From an uncultured Anaerolineales bacterium (GTDB lineage: Bacteria > Chloroflexota > Anaerolineae > Anaerolineales > UBA6663), in the NCBI GenBank assembly GCA_937952305.1, contig CALFZO010000109.1:1-64000 (forward strand): a stretch of DNA of 64,000 nucleotides, written 5' to 3'. Made by a program: the position numbers and the translations under genes. Of the stretch, positions 60,201-64,000 are shown in pieces. Each line of letters starts with the position of its first letter. The first letter of the stretch is position 1. The notes under the pieces were generated by a model. The model was not told where the DNA came from. It saw only the letters and a program-made list of their open reading frames with translations, and ran no database searches.

Positions 60201-62531
60201 ATGCCAGGACGACGCGACGTCTTCGAACAAGCCATGAACCGCGGCCACTCGGCCGCCTGGGATCAGCAGTGGGACAAGGCCATCGCCTATTATCGGGCGG
60301 CCCTGACCGAGTTCCCTGACGATACCGCCGGCCTGACCGCGCTCGGCTTTGCGCTGTTTCAAGCCGACCGCCTGGACGATGCGCTGGGCACCTACCAGCG
60401 CGCGGCCACGTTGAGCCCCGGTGATCCGGTGGCGCCCGAGAAGTGCGGCGAGATCTTCGAGCGCCTCGGCCGCGTCAACGAGGCCGCCCAGACGTACCTG
60501 GTGGTGGCCGAGATCCACATCCAGCGCCGCGACATCCAGAAGGCTATCGACAACTGGAACCGGGTGGTCCGCCTGACCCCGGACAACCTGAACGCCCATT
60601 CGCGCCTGGCCCTGGCGCTGGAGCGCACCAGCCAGCCTCATGCGGCCGCGCTCGAGTACGTGGAAGTGGCGCGCATCTTCCAGCGCGCCCGCGAGGTGGA
60701 CAAGGCCGGCCAGGCGCTGCAGCGCGCGGCTCAACTGGACGCCCAGATGCCGGAGCTGCGCGAGGCCGCCGAGAAGCTCAAGCGCAATCAGCCCATCCCG
60801 GCCATCAACCGCCAGGCCGTCAAGCGCGGCACCGACATGCTCTCGCCCGAGGCGCTGGCCGAGGTCGAGGCCGTCAAGACGCCGCCGCTGGCGACCGGCG
60901 AGCTGAGCGGCGGCCAGGGTTCGCCGTTGATCCCGGCCAAAGAGGTGGCGCTGGCCAGCCTGGCCGAGCTGCTCTTCGAAGAAGATGCCGATACCAGCAA
61001 GTTGTCCACGTCCGTCAACGCGCTGACGCGCGGTTCCGGGATGTTCCGGGACTCGCAGAGCCAGCGCGCCCAGGCCATCATGTTCCTGGGCCAGGCGATC
61101 AACAGCCAGTCGGGCGGCAACGCCGAAGCGGCCGCCAGCAACTACGAAGCCGCGCTCGACGCCGGTCTGGAGCACCCGCTCATCCACTTTATGCTCGGCG
61201 CCCTGTACCTGGACCTGCGCCGCCCGCCGGATGCCATCGACCACTTCCAGGCCGCCATCGCGCGCGAGGACATCAAGCTGGGCGTGTTGTTTGGCCTGGG
61301 CGAGGCTTACCGTCAGACCAGCCAGTCCCGCCAGGCGCTTACCTATCTGCTGGAAGCGCTCAAGCGCCTGGATCTGCAGTTGGTGCCGGCCGCCCAGCAG
61401 GACCGGCTGGCCGAGGCTTATGAGAGCCTGGCCGAGTCACTCGCGCGCGTCCCGGATGAGGAGGCGGCCAAGATCGTGCCCGGCCTGCGGCGCTTCCTGT
61501 CCGGCGACGGCTGGGAGGAGCGCGCTCGCCACACCCGCCGCCAGCTGGACGCCAACGCCGACGGCGGCCAGGTGACGGCCCTGGCGGAGGAAGTGGCGAC
61601 GCCGGGCACCGACCAGGTGATCGACGCGATGCGGCACATCGACGACTACGTGCGCCGCCGGCTGTACGCCACCGCGATGGAAGAGGCCTTCTGGGCCTTG
61701 GAGCACTCGCCGACTTACCTGCCCGTGCACGTCCGCATGGCCGAGATCCTGGTGGCCGAGAACAAGCCGGAGGCGGCCGCCACCAAGTACAAGGTTATCG
61801 CCAATACCTACCAGATCCGCGGCGAGGCCGGGCGCGCTGCCCGCCTGCTGGGCCAGGTCCTCAAGATCAACCCCGTGGACATCCAGGCGCGCGAGCAGCT
61901 CATCCGCCTGCTGATCGACCAAGGCAAGTCCGAGGACGCGCTGACGCAGTTCGTCGATCTGGCCGACACCTTCCGCGACCTGGCCGACCTGGATACGGCC
62001 CGCGAGAAGTACGCCGAGGCCCTCAAGTATGCGCAGAGCGCTGGCGCCCGCAATTGGAGCGTCCGGCTGCTGCACGCGCTGGGCGACATCGACATGCAGC
62101 GCCTGGCCTGGCGCGAGGCTCTGCGCGGTTACGAGCAGATCAAGGCTATCGCGCCGTCCGACGACAAGGCCCGCATCGCCTTGGTGGACTTGCACTTCCG
62201 CCTGGCCAACCAGCGCCAGGCCATCGCCGAACTGGACGGCTATCTCAAACAGCTCATCAGCCAGCGCAACCTGGCCCCGGCCGCCACGCTGCTGGAAGAG
62301 CTGCTCAACAACCACCCGGATGACCCGGCGTTGATCGCCCGGCTGGCCCGCGTGTACCAGGATCAGGGCCGCAAGGCGGACGCCATCACGCGCTATGACC
62401 AGTTGGGGGACCTGCAGCTGCAATCTGGCCAGCGTGACCAGGCGTTGGAGACCATCCGCACCATCCTGACGCTGGGGCCGGACGATCCGGCGCCTTACCA
62501 GCAGCTGCTCTCGCAGTTGCAGAGTTCGTAG
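60201..62531 (+). CDS. Large TPR-repeat protein
   Basis: 776 residues. Many tetratricopeptide repeats: an N-terminal block (residues about 15-200) and a C-terminal block (about 470-776) around a middle region of lower repeat density. No signal peptide, membrane span or enzyme motif, so a cytoplasmic scaffold for a multi-protein complex. ATG at 60201 is chosen because it follows the extended -10 box and the repeats start at once; the frame is open 45 bases earlier. It precedes the c-di-AMP synthase gene by 82 bases, with two hairpins between. Confidence 0.8.
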   Translation: MPGRRDVFEQAMNRGHSAAWDQQWDKAIAYYRAALTEFPDDTAGLTALGFALFQADRLDDALGTYQRAATLSPGDPVAPEKCGEIFERLGRVNEAAQTYLVVAEIHIQRRDIQKAIDNWNRVVRLTPDNLNAHSRLALALERTSQPHAAALEYVEVARIFQRAREVDKAGQALQRAAQLDAQMPELREAAEKLKRNQPIPAINRQAVKRGTDMLSPEALAEVEAVKTPPLATGELSGGQGSPLIPAKEVALASLAELLFEEDADTSKLSTSVNALTRGSGMFRDSQSQRAQAIMFLGQAINSQSGGNAEAAASNYEAALDAGLEHPLIHFMLGALYLDLRRPPDAIDHFQAAIAREDIKLGVLFGLGEAYRQTSQSRQALTYLLEALKRLDLQLVPAAQQDRLAEAYESLAESLARVPDEEAAKIVPGLRRFLSGDGWEERARHTRRQLDANADGGQVTALAEEVATPGTDQVIDAMRHIDDYVRRRLYATAMEEAFWALEHSPTYLPVHVRMAEILVAENKPEAAATKYKVIANTYQIRGEAGRAARLLGQVLKINPVDIQAREQLIRLLIDQGKSEDALTQFVDLADTFRDLADLDTAREKYAEALKYAQSAGARNWSVRLLHALGDIDMQRLAWREALRGYEQIKAIAPSDDKARIALVDLHFRLANQRQAIAELDGYLKQLISQRNLAPAATLLEELLNNHPDDPALIARLARVYQDQGRKADAITRYDQLGDLQLQSGQRDQALETIRTILTLGPDDPAPYQQLLSQLQSS

Positions 62532-62533
62532 AC

Positions 62534-62595
62534 CCGCCGCCCCCGTCATCGGGGGCGGCGGCCAGAGAAGCTCCGGCCGCACGCGCCGGCTTCTC
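62534..62595 (+). other. Two hairpins between the TPR gene and cdaA
   Basis: A perfect 12-bp stem (62534-62545 with 62550-62561) with a 4-base loop, then GAGAAGC (62565-62571) pairing with GCTTCTC (62589-62595). No T-run, so either weak terminators or mRNA processing/stability elements ahead of cdaA. Confidence 0.5.
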
Positions 62596-62613
62596 CGCCA
62601 AGTTGGGCCCACC

Positions 62614-63483
62614 GTGTCTGAAGTCTGGAGCGAGATCGCCTATTACTTTTCCCAGCTGACCTGGCTGAACCTGCTGGACGTCCTGCTGGTGACCCTGGTC
62701 GCTTATGGGGTGTTGATGTTGGCCAGGGGGACCCAGGCCGCGACCCTGCTGCGCGGCATCATCCTGGTCGTCATCATCATTGCACTGCTGACAACGTTGC
62801 TGCGCCTGCCGGCCTTCTCGTGGCTGCTCAGCCGCGGGCTGCCGGCGCTGCTGATCTCGATCCCGGTCATCTTCGCGCCGGAGATCCGCCGCGCGCTCGA
62901 GCGCCTCGGCCGGGCGGCCACCTCCGTCAACCTGGGCGGGCGCGCCATGGACGTCCAGCCCGTGATCCGGGCGCTGGTGCTGGCCGCCCAGCGTCTGTCC
63001 GAACGCCGGCACGGCGCGCTGGTCGTGATCGAGCGCCAGGTCGGTCTGAAGGACTACGTGGACACCGGCATCGTGCTGGACGCGGCCGTGACGCCCGAGA
63101 TCCTGCTGCAGATTTTCTATCCCAACACGCCCTTGCATGACGGCGCCGTGATCGTTAAGGACAATCGCGTCGTGGCCGCCGCCTGCGTCATGCCGCTGAC
63201 GTCCAACACGGTGCTGACCGAGCGCCAGATCGGGCTGCGCCACCGCGCCGCGCTGGGGATCACCGAGGTCAGCGACGCCGTCGCCATCGTCGTCTCCGAG
63301 GAGACCGGCATCATCTCCGTCGTCCACAATGGCCGCATGATCCGGCGCCTGGACGCCGACCGGCTCACCCACGTGCTGGACGCCTTCTATCATCCGCGCG
63401 GACCGGCCCGTCTGGATTGGCTGGCGCGCCCGTTCGGACGCCGGCGCTCGGGCGGCCGCAACCACGAAGCCACCGGGGATTGA
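62614..63483 (+). CDS. cdaA: Diadenylate cyclase CdaA
   Basis: 289 residues. Three N-terminal membrane spans, then the DAC domain with the DGA motif (PLHDGAVIV) and RHR motif (LRHRAALG), the two signatures for making c-di-AMP from two ATP. c-di-AMP controls potassium and osmotic balance and wall turnover in bacteria. GTG start; no strong ribosome site. The next gene is its usual regulator, cdaR. Confidence 0.94.
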   Translation: MSEVWSEIAYYFSQLTWLNLLDVLLVTLVAYGVLMLARGTQAATLLRGIILVVIIIALLTTLLRLPAFSWLLSRGLPALLISIPVIFAPEIRRALERLGRAATSVNLGGRAMDVQPVIRALVLAAQRLSERRHGALVVIERQVGLKDYVDTGIVLDAAVTPEILLQIFYPNTPLHDGAVIVKDNRVVAAACVMPLTSNTVLTERQIGLRHRAALGITEVSDAVAIVVSEETGIISVVHNGRMIRRLDADRLTHVLDAFYHPRGPARLDWLARPFGRRRSGGRNHEATGD

Positions 63484-63487
63484 CGCC

Positions 63488-64000
63488 ATGCGTCTGTGGC
63501 TGAGCCGTCTGAGCACGTTCGCCCTCTCATTCCTGTTAGCCCTGCTGGTCTGGTTTGTGGCCGTCAGCGAAGCCAACCCGTTCGAGGAACGCACCCTGGC
63601 GGCGCCGCTGACGGTCGAGATGCTGAACAAACCCGACGACTTGATCATCACCGGCGTCGCCCCGGCGACGGCCGAGACCGTCGTCACCATCCGGGCGCCG
63701 CGCGCAGTCTGGGATAACCTGGCCGCGGACCGGGTCCGTGTCCGGGCCGACCTGGCGGGGCTGGAGGCGGCCACCTACGAAGTGCCGCTGCAATGGGAGA
63801 TCGCCGGGGAGGCGGCGGCCCGGGTGGTCCAACTGGAGCCCGCCCTCATCCAGGTGACGCTGGAGCGCCGCACGGAGCGCGAGAAAAGCGTGCGCCTGGA
63901 CCAGACCGGCGAGCCGGCGCCCGGTTACGAGGCGGGCCGCGAGAGCCTGGACTTGCGGACGGCGGTCGTGTCCGGGCCGGCCTCCGCCGTCGACCGGGTC
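63488..64000 (+). CDS. cdaR: CdaR-like regulator of CdaA, YbbR domains (3' end outside window)
   Basis: 171 codons, open to the last base. Starts ATG four bases after the cdaA stop. A single N-terminal membrane span (LSTFALSFLLALLVWFVAV) then YbbR-type beta domains (ERTLAAPLTVEMLN; TVVTIRAPRAVWDNL; VVSGPASAVDRV), which are expected outside the membrane. CdaR binds CdaA and tunes its activity. The gene is cut by the window edge, so the number of YbbR domains is unknown. Confidence 0.85.
   Translation, partial: MRLWLSRLSTFALSFLLALLVWFVAVSEANPFEERTLAAPLTVEMLNKPDDLIITGVAPATAETVVTIRAPRAVWDNLAADRVRVRADLAGLEAATYEVPLQWEIAGEAAARVVQLEPALIQVTLERRTEREKSVRLDQTGEPAPGYEAGRESLDLRTAVVSGPASAVDRV

Noticed and set aside
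1..64000. tRNA, rRNA, insertion sequences, prophage or attachment sites
   Set aside because: None seen: no cloverleaf with TTCGA arm, no transposase or integrase motif, no terminal inverted repeats.

Overview
The window is high-GC bacterial chromosome, densely packed and mostly read from the + strand. It carries no rRNA, tRNA, CRISPR array, transposase or phage gene that I could see. Gene content and protein style suggest a member of the Chloroflexota (Anaerolineae or a relative). Pointers are the Agl23-like membrane protein with NHL repeats, topoisomerase I with an N-terminal DUF5679 zinc ribbon, the Ser/Thr kinase fused to a beta-propeller, TAT-exported DUF1800/DUF1501 pairs, and RsmD with an APPQY motif. 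This assignment is inference from family knowledge, not a database result.

Layout. 1-4.9 kb: end of a glycosyltransferase-like membrane/NHL protein, then succinyl-CoA synthetase (sucC, sucD) and a TPR protein. 4.9-12.1 kb: information-processing genes (rsmD, an MFS transporter, ffh-rpsP-khpA-rimM, dprA) and a mannose-1-phosphate guanylyltransferase. 12.1-22 kb: topA, a short-chain dehydrogenase, then an ECF-type vitamin/micronutrient importer whose fused ATPase is separated from EcfT and the S component by an alpha/beta hydrolase, an M20 amidohydrolase and a P1-family peptidase. 22-31.4 kb: an unknown two-TM protein, convergent dgt-greA, tpx, uvrB, and divergently a copper-resistance operon csoR-copZ-copA with a visible CsoR-type operator. 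31.5-38.6 kb: L,D-transpeptidase, a small membrane protein, CcdA, a TlpA-like thioredoxin and a DUF2085 protein; then an RRM RNA-binding protein with a long leader, a Ser/Thr kinase-propeller fusion and folD. 38.6-43.6 kb: a translationally coupled response regulator, histidine kinase, 8-oxoguanine-deaminase-like amidohydrolase and small membrane protein, followed by a YgeW-like carbamoyltransferase. 43.6-47 kb (- strand): LysM protein, SirB1-like protein and a bacterial choline/carnitine acyltransferase homologue. 47-54.7 kb: a methyltransferase, a structured 5' leader without a match I recognise, and two tandem copies of a DUF1800-DUF1501 pair. 54.7-64 kb: miaB, a receiver-domain protein, polA, a large TPR protein, and the c-di-AMP pair cdaA-cdaR, cut by the window end.

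Two themes cut across the window. First, intrinsic terminators are frequent and clear, so transcription units can be read with fair confidence. Second, at least six genes (ffh, dgt, the L,D-transpeptidase, miaB, the receiver protein and the large TPR protein) have a good -10 box ending only 6-11 bases before the start codon and no Shine-Dalgarno sequence, which predicts leaderless or nearly leaderless mRNAs. The most interesting candidates for follow-up are the structured leader plus duplicated DUF1800/DUF1501 operon, the purine-linked RR/HK/deaminase/carbamoyltransferase cluster, and the hydrolases embedded in the ECF importer operon.
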